NCBI RefSeq assembly: GCF_003096675.1 | Contig: NZ_QEKW01000013.1 | Location: forward strand, 97,208 to 161,207 | Length of the DNA: 64,000 bases | Source of the DNA: Actinomycetospora cinnamomea | GTDB lineage: Bacteria > Actinomycetota > Actinomycetes > Mycobacteriales > Pseudonocardiaceae | Direction of reading: 5' to 3' | Shown here: in pieces, positions 45,541 to 55,323 of the stretch | How the letters are laid out: each line of letters begins with the position of its first letter | Numbering within the stretch: the stretch's first letter is position 1 | Notes under the pieces: model-generated | The model's input: the letters and a program-made list of their open reading frames with translations, nothing else | Database searches by the model: none | Told to the model about the DNA's origin: nothing | Translations under genes and position numbers: made by a program

Positions 45541-48381
45541 TCAGGGCCGGGCGGACAGCACCGCCGCATGGGCCTCGAGGGCCGCCCGGTCGGCGCTGCC
45601 CGTCTTGCGGAGCAGGCTCGCGACGTGCTTCTCCACCGTGCGCGGTGAGAGGACGAGGGCCTCGGCGATACCGTTGTTGGTCAGCCTCCTGCCGAGAAGC
45701 CGCAGCACGTCGACCTCGCGGCTGCTCACCCCGAGGGCCAGCAGCTCGTCCGGTACCGAGGACGTCCCGCGGCCGCGTCGCGGGACCGGGCCCCCGACGG
45801 CGCGCAGGCCGGTACGGCAGGACGTCGCGAGCCGCGGGCGGTCGTGGTCGGCGAACCAGCGCACCGCCGCCTGCAGCCACCCGACCGGGTCGCCCCAGCC
45901 GTCCCGGTGGGCGGCCGGCGCCGCGAGCCACCCCACGAGGTGCACCAACCACTCACCGTCGACGTAGGCGCCGAGGTCCGCGACACCGGCGACGAAGCGC
46001 TCCTCGGCGGCCCGCGGGTCGCGCGGGCCCCGCCACACCGCCTCGGCCGTCCGGACGAGGGCCCGGTTGAACCGGGTGTCCCCGCCCGGTGCCGACGCGG
46101 CGTCGGCGACGGTGTCGGGATCGCCGCCGGTGACGGCGTGCAGCAGCGCCCACAGCCCCCAGTGCGGGAAGTGGTGCCCGGGCACCGCGCGCAGCGCCAC
46201 GACGGCGCGGTCCAGGGCCGCGCGCGCCTCCGCCGGCTCGCCGCGGTGCAGCGCGAGCATGGCCCGCACGCGCCCCCACTCCCCCGCCTCGATCTCCGGA
46301 TCGCCGGGCGCGCACGCCCGCGCTCGGTCGAGGGCGCCTTCCATCGCCTCGACCGCGAGCTCGTGGGCGTGGGATCGCGCCAGGGTGAGCAGCGCCGGCG
46401 CCAGCACCGAGGAGCCGATCCGGCGTGCCGTGGCGATCGCACGGCCGGCCGCCTCGCGTCCCTCGGCGACCCGCTGGCGGGCCACGAGCGCCTCGGCGAG
46501 GTGGAAGTCGACCACGGCGAGCGTGGCCGCGGCACCGGTCTCGATCGCGGCGGCACGGGCCTGCCCCAGCCGGTCGGTGCGCATGGTGTCGAGCAGGTCG
46601 ACGGTGCCGAGCTCGTGCAACGCCCGCGCCCGGGAGGCGGCGAGCCCGTGTCGCTCGGCGAGGTCGAGCGCGGTGGTGAAGGCCTGCTCGGCGGCCTCCA
46701 CGTCGCGGAGGCGGGCCGCCCGGCCGACCACCTCCCAGGCCTCGCAGGCCGCATCCGGCGCGAGCCGGCCGGAGCGGATCGCCGCGCGGGCGGTCGCCTC
46801 CGCCTGCTCGGGGTCACCGGCGGAGACGTCCACCTGGGCGCTGAGGACGGCCGCGGAGGCGGTGTCGACGGCGCCGGCGCGCACCGCGTGCCGGCGCGCC
46901 TCGACGTAGCGACCCGCGATGAGCAACGCCCGCCCGAGCGCGAGCTCGAGCTCGAGCAGCCGGGCCGGCGCGTCGGCGCGGGCGCGCCGTTCGTCGAGCG
47001 CCGGCACGCCGCGCTCCAGGGCCGCGTCGACATCACCGGCGAGGGCGTGCGCGGCCACGAGCTCCTCGAGTGCGAGCAGGCTGTCCTCCGGATCGAGCAG
47101 CTCCAGGGCCCGTTCGAGGTGGGTGGTGGCCGTCGCCAGGGCGCCGCGCCGCAGCTCCCGGCCGCCGAGCTCGGTCAGGAGCCGGGCGGTGCGCCCGCGG
47201 TCGCCGGCCATGTCGGCGAGCTGCGCCCCGAGCGCGCACCACGGTCCGGGCAGGCCGGGGTGGACGTCGTCGACGGCGTCGAGGGCCCGTCGCGCGAGCA
47301 CGGCACGTTCCGGAGCGAGCAGCAGGGCGGCGATGTGGTCGCGGATGAGTGCGTGGCGGAAGCGCAGGGCGCCGGGGTCGTCCGGGTCGGCGGCGAGGAA
47401 GCCCGCGTACGTGGCCTCCCGCAGTGACGCCAGGACCACGTCAGGCGCGAGCCCGGTGACCCGGGGCAGCAGGTCCCACGCGACGCGGCGCCCCAGCAGG
47501 GACGCGGCCTGCAGGACGCCCTGGGTGCGCGGGTGCAGCGCGGTGAAGCCCGCCGTGACCGCGTCGGCGAGCGTCGGCGGCACGGTGACCCGCAGACGGC
47601 GCTCGATCACCTGCCAGCCGCCGTCGACCGGCAGCAGGGCGCCGGATCGCCGCAGGCCGGCGAGCAGCTCCTCGACGAGGAACGGGAGGCCGTCGGCGCG
47701 CTCGCGCACGAACTCGAGCAGCCCCGTGACGACTGCGTCCACCCCCAGACACAGCCGCACCATCCGCTCGACGTCCGCTCCCGACAGCGGGAGGAGCTCG
47801 ACGAGGCGCGCCGTGCGCGTGTCGCCCCACCGCCGGGCCCGGCCGTGGGCGTCGCCTCCCGGGCGGAGGGTCACGAGGCACCCTGCGCCGTGGTCGGCGG
47901 AGTGGGCCAGCAGGTGATCAAGGGCGGCCACCGTCTCCAGGTCCGCCCAGTGCAGATCCTCGACGACCAGCAGTGCGCCCCCGCCGCCCGCGGCCTCGCG
48001 CAGCAGCCGCAGCACGGCCTCCGCCACCTCGGTCGGGGTGGACACGTCGCGTCCACCCGCGGGGCGGTCGAGCACCGTGCGCGCCGCCGCGAGCGCCGCA
48101 CCCCGAGGGGCTCCGGCGCGCTCGGCAGCTGCCACGGCCTCGACGAACGGGCCGAACGGCACGCCCGCGACCTCCACGCACCGCCCGCCCAGCACCGTGA
48201 GCCCCCGCGCACGGGCCGCGTCGCGCGCCTCGTCGACCAGCCGCGACTTCCCGGCACCGGCCTCCCCGAGCAGGACCGTGCCGCCCCCGAAACCGCGCGC
48301 CGCGGCCGCGACCGTCTCGTGGACCGCGACCAGCTCGGCGTCCCGCCCGACGACCCGCGGGCAGAGGAGCTGCTCCACCAC
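45541..48381 (-). CDS. LAL-family LuxR regulator (large ATP-binding)
   Basis: The 946-residue protein has an N-terminal AAA ATPase with Walker A GEAGAGKSRLV near residue 40 and Walker B LLVVEDLHWADLE near 140. Long helical repeats follow, then a C-terminal LuxR HTH (about 880-940, GVSSREVDVLRLLGRRLTNN and LSPRTVEKHVASLLRKTG). LAL regulators activate nearby pathway genes on sensing a ligand and ATP. Its target is unknown. A DosR-like box lies 76 bases upstream. Confidence 0.87.
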   Translation of the reverse strand: MVEQLLCPRVVGRDAELVAVHETVAAAARGFGGGTVLLGEAGAGKSRLVDEARDAARARGLTVLGGRCVEVAGVPFGPFVEAVAAAERAGAPRGAALAAARTVLDRPAGGRDVSTPTEVAEAVLRLLREAAGGGGALLVVEDLHWADLETVAALDHLLAHSADHGAGCLVTLRPGGDAHGRARRWGDTRTARLVELLPLSGADVERMVRLCLGVDAVVTGLLEFVRERADGLPFLVEELLAGLRRSGALLPVDGGWQVIERRLRVTVPPTLADAVTAGFTALHPRTQGVLQAASLLGRRVAWDLLPRVTGLAPDVVLASLREATYAGFLAADPDDPGALRFRHALIRDHIAALLLAPERAVLARRALDAVDDVHPGLPGPWCALGAQLADMAGDRGRTARLLTELGGRELRRGALATATTHLERALELLDPEDSLLALEELVAAHALAGDVDAALERGVPALDERRARADAPARLLELELALGRALLIAGRYVEARRHAVRAGAVDTASAAVLSAQVDVSAGDPEQAEATARAAIRSGRLAPDAACEAWEVVGRAARLRDVEAAEQAFTTALDLAERHGLAASRARALHELGTVDLLDTMRTDRLGQARAAAIETGAAATLAVVDFHLAEALVARQRVAEGREAAGRAIATARRIGSSVLAPALLTLARSHAHELAVEAMEGALDRARACAPGDPEIEAGEWGRVRAMLALHRGEPAEARAALDRAVVALRAVPGHHFPHWGLWALLHAVTGGDPDTVADAASAPGGDTRFNRALVRTAEAVWRGPRDPRAAEERFVAGVADLGAYVDGEWLVHLVGWLAAPAAHRDGWGDPVGWLQAAVRWFADHDRPRLATSCRTGLRAVGGPVPRRGRGTSSVPDELLALGVSSREVDVLRLLGRRLTNNGIAEALVLSPRTVEKHVASLLRKTGSADRAALEAHAAVLSARP

Positions 48382-48703
48382 GTGAGTGTCTCGGCAGGCC
48401 TCCGGCCCGACAAGCCACGACAGCGGCCGGGTGCGAGCCCGTCGCCCTGCCGGCCCGGGACCAACGGCCGTTCCCCGCGTGAGGGCCTCGCCGAAGCATC
48501 CGGGCCGATGACGACCTCGCCGTCACCCCTCGCCGAGCAGACCGCTCTCCCGCTCGGCCGCTGGCCGGCACCGGTGGCGCGGCCCGCGGCCACACGGGTG
48601 CGCCCTCTCTGGGTGCCGCGGATTCCTACCTGGGTGGCGACGCCGATCCGCGGGCATCTCCTCGCCGCGACGCTGGACGACACCGATCGAGGAGGAAGCC
48701 GAC
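48382..48703. other. Intergenic region between divergent LAL and YdhR genes
   Basis: This 322-base divergent gap holds a DosR-like site GGGACCAACGGCCG (48457-48470). No convincing small gene was found. An open frame from an ATG at 48508 runs through the next gene's ribosome binding site and looks like a chance frame. Confidence 0.5.
48457..48470. promoter_or_regulatory. DosR-like box in the LAL/YdhR divergent region
   Basis: GGGACCAACGGCCG keeps GGGACC, an AA centre and GGCC. It lies 76 bases from the LAL start and 234 bases from the YdhR-like ATG, so the LAL gene is the more likely target. Confidence 0.45.
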
Positions 48704-49018
48704 ATGTACGTCCGCATCGTGACCTTCCGCCTGTGGGGCACCACCGGCGACCAGTACCGGCAGCACGCCGAGGAGATCGCGCCGGCGTTCCTCGCGTGGC
48801 CCGGCCTGCACTCGAAGATCTGGCTCGCCGACCCGGAGCACCACGTCTACGGAGGGGTCTACGTCTTCGCGTCCCGGGCCGACGCCGACGCCTCCCGTGA
48901 GACCGAGATCTTCAGGCGCATGCAGACCGACCCGACCTTCGCCGACCTGACCATCCGCGAGTTCGACACCCTCGCCGCCCCGACCAGCGTCACCGCACCC
49001 GAACTCGTGCGCAGCTGA
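48704..49018 (+). CDS. YdhR-like putative mono-oxygenase (dimeric alpha-beta barrel)
   Basis: The ATG follows GAGGAGGAAGCC. The 104-residue protein has PGLHSKIWLADPEHHVYGGV and YVFASRADADASRETE, matching the YdhR family. Members share the antibiotic biosynthesis monooxygenase fold but have no proven substrate. It stands alone, 131 bases before the membrane-USP operon. Confidence 0.75.
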   Translation: MYVRIVTFRLWGTTGDQYRQHAEEIAPAFLAWPGLHSKIWLADPEHHVYGGVYVFASRADADASRETEIFRRMQTDPTFADLTIREFDTLAAPTSVTAPELVRS

Positions 49019-49099
49019 GTCCGCGCGGGGAGGCAGGCGCACCACCCGCGGCCTCCCACCCCCCGACCCGGACGAAACGGTCCTCCGACCCCGTGGGCG

Positions 49100-49113
49100 G
49101 GGACCGTCGGCCG
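49100..49113 (+). promoter_or_regulatory. DosR-like box upstream of the USP-CtpF operon
   Basis: GGGACCGTCGGCCG lies 36 bases before the ATG at 49150. It matches 12 of 14 bases of the window's DosR-like pattern and is nearly identical to 24911-24924. DosR control of a USP and CtpF-like operon would mirror the mycobacterial regulon. Confidence 0.5.
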
Positions 49114-49149
49114 TGTCGCGCCCGGCGTCGGGCACGCGAGGGTGCAGCC

Positions 49150-49893
49150 ATGGACGTCAGCCTGGTCTATGTCCTCGTCATCGTGATCCTCTGGCTCATC
49201 GTGGGCCTGTCCACCGCCTGGTGGATGGTCCGCCTCGGCCACGACTGGAAGTGGCTCTTCGTGGCGGTGGCGCTGGGGCCGTTGTTCGTCCCCGCTGCGC
49301 TGGAGCGGGTGGAGCACCGCGCCCGGCTGGCCGCGTCCGGCCCGGAGGCCGTGCCCGTGCGGCAGGCCGGGGATCCGGGTCAACCTCGGGTGCTGGTCGG
49401 GCTGGACGGGTCGCCGGAGTCGGAGCGCGCCCTCACGACGGCGCTGGCCCTGCTCGGCCCGCAGCGCGGGATGGTCGTCCTGGCCGAGGTGGTTCCCTAC
49501 GAGGCGGCGGACGACGACACCCGCGAGGTGCTCGACGCCGCCACCCGGCGCCTCGCGACGGCGGCCGCCCGCGCGAGCGCACGCGGAATCACGGTCCACC
49601 ACGAGGTGCTGGCCGGCTCGCCGGGCGCGGCGCTGCGCCGGTTCGCCGAGGAGCAGGACATGGATCTGCTCGTGGTCGGCCGGCGCGGACGAGGGCTGTC
49701 GCGACGGTTGCTGGGCAGCGTCTCGGCCGACGCCGTCCACCACTCGCCCGTGCCGGTGCTCGTCGTCGAACCGACACCCACGCCACGCGACACCACCGAG
49801 ACCGACCGGACGGCGCCCGCCGACCGCACCACCGGCGAGGGGCCGACCCGCGCGACCGAGCCCCCGTCGGACACGAGCAGCCCCGTCTCGTGA
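49150..49893 (+). CDS. Membrane-anchored universal stress protein
   Basis: The 247-residue protein begins with a membrane helix (YVLVIVILWLIVGLSTAWWM). A second hydrophobic stretch WKWLFVAVALGPLFVP follows, then a USP domain with VLVGLDGSPESERALTTAL and the ATP-loop VVGRRGRGLSRRLLGSVSADAV. The C-terminal tail is Thr/Asp-rich and probably disordered. It shares plan and the LGPLFVP core with 6605-7303. It is the first gene of an operon with the ATPase (46-base gap). Confidence 0.85.
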   Translation: MDVSLVYVLVIVILWLIVGLSTAWWMVRLGHDWKWLFVAVALGPLFVPAALERVEHRARLAASGPEAVPVRQAGDPGQPRVLVGLDGSPESERALTTALALLGPQRGMVVLAEVVPYEAADDDTREVLDAATRRLATAAARASARGITVHHEVLAGSPGAALRRFAEEQDMDLLVVGRRGRGLSRRLLGSVSADAVHHSPVPVLVVEPTPTPRDTTETDRTAPADRTTGEGPTRATEPPSDTSSPVS

Positions 49894-49939
49894 TCACGTC
49901 GTGGCGGCGGGGCCGCCCGGTGCTCCACGAGGTCGTCCC

Positions 49940-52717
49940 ATGACCACGTCGACGTCACCCTCCCGGACCGCGCACCACGGGCTGGCCGTCCACGAGGTCG
50001 TGCTCGTGCTCGGCACGGATCTCCATCGCGGCCTGACCGAGCAGGAGGCCGCACGACGGCGCGCGACGTTCGGACCGAACACGCTGCCCGCACCCCGCGG
50101 GACAGGGCTCCTGATGCGGGTCCTGCGGCAGTTCCACCACCCCCTGATCTACGTGCTCCTCGCCGCCGGCGCCATCACCGCGGCGCTGGCCGAGTACATC
50201 GACTCCGCGGTGATCCTCGGCGTGGTGGTGATCAACGCGATCATCGGGCTGATCCAGGAGTCCCGGGCCGAGGCCGCGCTCGAGAGCCTGCGGTCCATGG
50301 TGCGGACGGAGACCACCGTCGTCCGGGACGGGCGCGAGCGGACCATGCCGTCCGAGGAGCTCGTGCCCGGCGACCTCGTCGTGCTCGAGGCGGGGGACAA
50401 GGTGCCCGCCGACCTGCGCCTGGTCCGGGCCGTCGAGCTGCGGGTGGACGAGTCCGCGCTCACCGGTGAGTCGGAGCCGGTCACGAAGGACGAGGTCGTG
50501 CTGCCCACGGCGCTCCCGGTGGCCGACCGGTGCAACATGGCCTACTCCGGCACGCTGACCACCACCGGGAGCGGCGCGGGGATCGTGGTCGCGACCGGCG
50601 CCGGCACCGAGCTCGGGGAGATCCACCGCCTGGTCGGCGCCGCCGAGACCCTGGCGACGCCGCTGACGAGGAAGCTCGCCGACTTCAGCAGGATCCTCAC
50701 CGTCGGCATCCTGGCGCTGGCCGCGGTCACCTTCGCGATCGGGCTGGTGCGCGGACACGACGCGGTGGAGACGTTCACCGCCGCCGTCGCCCTCGCGGTC
50801 GGCGCGATCCCCGAGGGGCTCCCGGCCGCGGTGACGATCACCTTGGCCATCGGCGTGACCCGGATGGCCCGCCGACGGGCGGTGATCCGGAGGTTGCCGG
50901 CGGTCGAGACCCTGGGCGGCACGACCGTCATCTGCTCGGACAAGACCGGGACCCTCACCGAGAACCAGATGACCGTGCGCACGGTGTGGACGCCGGAGGG
51001 CCGGTTCGACGTCACCGGCACGGGCTACGCCCCCGTCGGCGAGGTGCGCGACCGGCACGGCGCTCCGGCGGCGCTGGACGACGAGCACGCGCTGCGCTGG
51101 TCGCTGCTGGCCGGAGCCGCCTGCAACGACGCCGCCCTGAGCGGCGAGGACGAGCGGTGGGCCGTGGTCGGCGATCCCACCGAGGGCGCGATGCTGGTGG
51201 TGGCGGCCAAGGCCGGCCTCGGCGCCGAGACGGTGAAGGAGCTGCTGCCCCGGCGGGCGACCATCCCGTTCAGCTCCGAACGCGGCTACATGGCGACGCT
51301 CCACCGCGACACCGTGGCCGGACCACCGACGGCCCACCGCGTGCTGGTCAAGGGCGCCGTGGAACGGGTGCTGGACCGGTGCGACGGGCAGATGCACGCC
51401 GACGGCACCGTCCAGCCGCTCGACCGCGTCGCGGTGCACCGCGCGGCCGACGATCTCGCCGGCCACGGGCTGCGGGTGCTGGCAACGGCCGTGCGCCCCG
51501 CCTCCGCGCCGACCGGACCCGACCAGGAGTTCACGGAGGACTCGCTGGGCAACGACCTGATCCTCACCGGGCTGCAGGCCATGCTGGATCCGCCGCGTGC
51601 GGCCGCCACCGCGGCGGTGGCCGCGTGCCGCACGGCCGGGATCGCGGTGAAGATGATCACTGGCGACCACGCCACGACGGCCACGGCCATCGCCCGCCAG
51701 GTCGGCCTGCTCGACGGGCACGAGCGGGGTCGGGCGGCAGTGTTGACCGGAACCGACCTGGCGGCGCTGCCGGACGAGGAGTTCCCCGACGCCGTGGACC
51801 GCGCCTCGGTGTTCGCCCGGGTGTCGCCGGAGCAGAAGCTGCGGCTGGTCGAGGCGCTGCAGGCCCGGGGGCACGTGGTGGCGATGACCGGCGACGGCGT
51901 CAACGACGCCCCGGCGCTGCGGCAGGCCGGCATCGGCGTGGCCATGGGGGAAGGTGGCACCGAGGTGGCCAAGGACGCCGCCGACATGGTGCTCACCGAC
52001 GACGACTTCGCCACCATCGAGGCCGCGGTGGAGGAGGGCCGGGGTGTCTTCGACAACCTCACCAAGTTCATCACCTGGACGCTGCCGACCAACATCGGCG
52101 AGGGCCTGGTCATCCTCGCCGCGATCGTGGCCGGCGCGGCGCTGCCGATCCTGCCCACCCAGATCCTGTGGATCAACATGACGACCGCGGTGGCGCTCGG
52201 CCTGATGCTCGCGTTCGAGCCCAAGGAGGCCGGGATCATGACCCGGCCACCCCGCGATCCCCGGCGGCCACTCCTCACGCGTGCCCTGGTGGTGCGCATC
52301 CTGCTGGTGTCGACCCTGCTGGTCGCCGGCTCGTGGTGGCTGTTCGCCTGGGAGCTCGCCCACGGGGCGACCCTGGCCGAGGCCCGGACCGCGGCGATGA
52401 ACGTGTTCGTCGCGGTCGAGGCGTTCTACCTGTTCAGCTGCCGCTCCCTGACCCGCTCGGCCTGGCGGATCGGGTTCTTCTCCAACCGCTGGATCCTCGT
52501 CGGCGTCACCGTGCAGGCCCTCGGCCAGGCCGCGATCACCTACCTGCCCGCCATGAACACGATCTTCGACACGGCTCCTCTCGGCGGGGACGTGTGGCTG
52601 CGCATCCTGCTCGTCGCCGCCGCCGCGAGCCTCGTCGTGGCCGTCGACAAGCGTCTGCGGAGGGGCCGCGAGGGCACACGGCCGGAGCGGGCACCCCGGG
52701 CCGCGTCGCGGACGTGA
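49940..52717 (+). CDS. ctpF: P-type cation ATPase, CtpF-like
   Basis: The 925-residue pump has an N-terminal cation-ATPase domain (ALTEQEAARRR-like helix), LTGESEPVTKDE, DKTGTLTENQM with the phosphorylated Asp near 334, and GDGVNDAPALRQAGIGVAMG. VGAIPEGLPAAVTITLAIGV (PEGLP) is the transmembrane-4 motif of Ca2+/alkali P2 ATPases. The order and length match mycobacterial CtpF, a DosR-controlled pump. A longer frame from 49901 exists, but the ATG at 49940 has GAGG at good spacing and the normal start. It precedes a tandem USP gene by 6 bases. Confidence 0.9.
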   Translation: MTTSTSPSRTAHHGLAVHEVVLVLGTDLHRGLTEQEAARRRATFGPNTLPAPRGTGLLMRVLRQFHHPLIYVLLAAGAITAALAEYIDSAVILGVVVINAIIGLIQESRAEAALESLRSMVRTETTVVRDGRERTMPSEELVPGDLVVLEAGDKVPADLRLVRAVELRVDESALTGESEPVTKDEVVLPTALPVADRCNMAYSGTLTTTGSGAGIVVATGAGTELGEIHRLVGAAETLATPLTRKLADFSRILTVGILALAAVTFAIGLVRGHDAVETFTAAVALAVGAIPEGLPAAVTITLAIGVTRMARRRAVIRRLPAVETLGGTTVICSDKTGTLTENQMTVRTVWTPEGRFDVTGTGYAPVGEVRDRHGAPAALDDEHALRWSLLAGAACNDAALSGEDERWAVVGDPTEGAMLVVAAKAGLGAETVKELLPRRATIPFSSERGYMATLHRDTVAGPPTAHRVLVKGAVERVLDRCDGQMHADGTVQPLDRVAVHRAADDLAGHGLRVLATAVRPASAPTGPDQEFTEDSLGNDLILTGLQAMLDPPRAAATAAVAACRTAGIAVKMITGDHATTATAIARQVGLLDGHERGRAAVLTGTDLAALPDEEFPDAVDRASVFARVSPEQKLRLVEALQARGHVVAMTGDGVNDAPALRQAGIGVAMGEGGTEVAKDAADMVLTDDDFATIEAAVEEGRGVFDNLTKFITWTLPTNIGEGLVILAAIVAGAALPILPTQILWINMTTAVALGLMLAFEPKEAGIMTRPPRDPRRPLLTRALVVRILLVSTLLVAGSWWLFAWELAHGATLAEARTAAMNVFVAVEAFYLFSCRSLTRSAWRIGFFSNRWILVGVTVQALGQAAITYLPAMNTIFDTAPLGGDVWLRILLVAAAASLVVAVDKRLRRGREGTRPERAPRAASRT

Positions 52718-52723
52718 CTCCGG

Positions 52724-53584
52724 ATGGCCGCCGACACGCCCCGCCGGCTCCTGGTCGCGACCGATCTGTCGGACCGGGCGGGCCCGGCCCTGCGCCGGGC
52801 CGTCCAGCTCTCGGGGGAGGTCGACGCCTCCCTCACCGCCCTCCACGTCGTCCCCGCGCGACTGTCCGCGACTCCGGGCGTCGACCTGGCGGAGATCGCC
52901 CGCGCGTGTCTCGCCACCCACCTCCACCAGCACATCGGCACGACTCCGGTGGCCACCGTGGTGCGCCGGGGCCGTGTGGTGTGCGAGATCGTCGCCGAGG
53001 CCGCCGAGCGCGGTGCCGACCTGCTCGTGGTCGGAGCACACGGCGAGCACTGGCTGGGCGGTCCCGCCCTGGGCAGCACACCCGAGAACCTGGTCCGGGC
53101 CGCCGAGGTCCCCGTCCTCGTGGTCAGGGGTCCGGTCGACGGCGCCTATCGCAGGGTCGTGCTCGGGTTCGACCCCTCGCCGCTCGCGGCCGAGGCCGCC
53201 CACCTCGCGTGCGCGCTGAGCCCGAACGCCGAGCACCTCGTCGTGCACCTCGACGCCGTCATCGGCGAGACGCTGTTGCGGCTGCACGGCACGTCCGAGG
53301 AGGACCTCGCCCAGCTCCGCCGGGTCAGCACCGAGCGCGTCCGTGGCCTCGTCGAACGGCTGGCGGGCGAGCTGGACCCGGCGCCGAGCCGCGTCCTGAT
53401 CGGGTCCGGTCGCCCCCAGGCCCGCCTCGCACCGCTGAGCCGGCGCCTCGGTGCCGACCTCGTCGCACTCGGTACGGGCGATCGGTCGGCGCTGGGCTAC
53501 GCCCTGCTCGGCAGCGTCGCCCAGCACGTCCTGCGCGAGGCGACGGCGGACGTGCTCGTCGTCCCGGCCACCGGAGAGGGTTGA
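52724..53584 (+). CDS. Tandem-domain universal stress protein
   Basis: The 286-residue protein holds two USP domains (about 1-140 and 145-285). The first begins RRLLVATDLSDRAGPALRRA and ends VVGAHGEHWLGGPALGSTPE, which lacks the usual GxxGxG spacing. The second has VVLGFDPSPLAAEAAHLACA and ALGTGDRSALGYALLGSVAQ. Nucleotide binding is thus uncertain. It is closely linked to the ATPase gene and to the antiporter gene, 2 bases downstream. Confidence 0.87.
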   Translation: MAADTPRRLLVATDLSDRAGPALRRAVQLSGEVDASLTALHVVPARLSATPGVDLAEIARACLATHLHQHIGTTPVATVVRRGRVVCEIVAEAAERGADLLVVGAHGEHWLGGPALGSTPENLVRAAEVPVLVVRGPVDGAYRRVVLGFDPSPLAAEAAHLACALSPNAEHLVVHLDAVIGETLLRLHGTSEEDLAQLRRVSTERVRGLVERLAGELDPAPSRVLIGSGRPQARLAPLSRRLGADLVALGTGDRSALGYALLGSVAQHVLREATADVLVVPATGEG

Positions 53585-53586
53585 CC

Positions 53587-55244
53587 GTGGACCTGCACGC
53601 GTTCCCGCTCGTCGCGGTCATCCTCGCCCTGGCTGCTGCGGTCGGGCTTCTCGCCGTCCGGCTGCGACAGCCGCTGATCGTCGCGTTCATCGGTGTCGGC
53701 GTGCTGGTCGGCCCGGTCGGCACGGGGTGGGTGGTGGCCGACGGCACCATCGAACTGCTGGCGCGGATGGGCATCGCGATCCTGCTGTTCCTGGTGGGGC
53801 TGCGCCTCGACCCGCACCTCATCCGCAGCACCGGACCCGTCGCGCTGGCCACCGGGCTCGGTCAGGTGTTCTTCACGTCGGTGTTCGGCTACCTGATCGC
53901 GATCGCGCTCGGCATGGACGTCGTCACCGCGCTCTACGTCGCGGTGCGCTCACCTTCTCCTCCACGATCATCATCGTCAAACTCCTCTCCGACAAGCGCG
54001 AGCTCGACCAGCTCCACGGTCGGATCGCGGTCGGGTTCCTCATCGTGCAGGACATCGTCGTCGTCCTGGTGATGATCGCGTTGACCGCCTTCGGACAGCC
54101 CCTCGGCGACGACCTCGCGCCCGGCATCCTGGGGATGGTCGGCAGGGGGCTCGGCCTCCTGGTCGGCGTCGGGCTGCTCATGCGCTACGTCCTGCCCCGG
54201 CTGCTGCACCACATCGCCCGGTCCCAGGAGCTCCTCGTCCTCTTCGGCGTCGCCTACGCCGTGTCGGTCGCCGTGGTCAGCGAGGCGCTCGGCTTCAGCT
54301 CGGAGGTCGGTGCCTTCCTGGCCGGGATCTCGCTGGCCCCCACGCCCTACCGTGCCGCCCTCGGTGCACGACTGGTCAGCCTGCGCGACTTCCTGCTGCT
54401 GTTCTTCTTCCTCGACCTCGGCGCCAGGCTCGAGTTCACCGACGCCGCCGCGCAGCTCACCGAAGCACTCGTCTTCTCCGTGTTCGTACTCGTCGGCAAC
54501 CCGCTGATCGTCGTGCTGATCATGGCCGCGATGCGCTACCCGGTCCGTGTGGGCTTCCTGGCCGGGCTCACGGTCGCCCAGATCTCCGAGTTCTCCCTCA
54601 TCCTGGCCGCGCTCGGGCTCGGCCTGGGCCACATCACCAACGCCACCGTCAGCCTGATCACGGTGGTCGGCCTGATCACGATCGGCGGGTCCACCTACCT
54701 GATCATGTACTCGCACCCGCTCTACGAACGCGTCGGGCGCCGGCTCGCCGTGCTCGAGCGGGCCGGGGCCGACCGGGCCGACCGAACCGCCACCGAGGAC
54801 GACGCCGACACCGACGTCATCCTGTACGGGATCGGACGGTTCGGCGCCCGCCTCGCCGACCAGCTCGGCCGCGCCGGTCACCGGGTGCTCGCGGTCGACC
54901 ACGACCCGCAGAAGACGAAGGAGGGCGTCCGGCACGGCGTGTCCACCGTGTACGGGGGCGCCGAGGACGTCCATCTCCTCGAGACGCTGCCCCTGGCCCG
55001 CGCCCGCTGCGTCATCAGTGCCATCCCCGACCTCGAGACCAACCTCGCGCTGCTGCACAACCTCCGCCACCACGACTACCGCGGACCCGTCGCCGTGACG
55101 GCCTTCACCAGCCTCGACGCCGAGAGGCTCCGGGCCGCCGGCGCCGGCACGGTGCTCGAACCGTTCGCCACCGCCGCGACCGTGACCTCGGAAGCGATGG
55201 AGGAACTGCTCGAGGCCGGCGACGACCACGACAGACCCTCCTGA
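53587..55244 (+). pseudogene. CPA2 cation:proton antiporter with TrkA-N domain, frameshifted
   Basis: The first 120 codons (GTG 53587, VDLHAFPLVAVILALAAAVG) and the remaining 430 encode one KefB/CPA2 antiporter in two frames. Around 53946 the sequence reads GTGCGCTCACC, where GTGGCGCTCACC would restore ALYVAVALTFSSTIIIVK. Downstream parts are normal: ISLAPTPYRAALGARLVSLR and the TrkA-N NAD motif VILYGIGRFGARLADQLGRAG (partly quoted). One missing G is enough to explain it. Whether this is a real loss or a sequence error cannot be told. It is the last gene of the USP-CtpF operon. Confidence 0.8.
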
Positions 55245-55279
55245 TCGTCCGCGGATCGGGAGAGACGGCGGGGCTGCGT

Positions 55280-55295
55280 TGTACGCTGGCGTACA
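55280..55295. promoter_or_regulatory. Palindromic operator of the TetR gene
   Basis: TGTACGC-TG-GCGTACA is a perfect inverted repeat, 28 bases before the TetR ATG. Its spacing and position fit a self-controlling TetR operator. Confidence 0.65.
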
Positions 55296-55323
55296 TCGGC
55301 GCGCACGAGGGAGGACGGTCGGC

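Noticed and set aside
48508..48900. Open frame from an ATG at 48508
   Set aside because: It runs through the ribosome binding site and body of the YdhR-like gene in another frame and has no homologue-like character.
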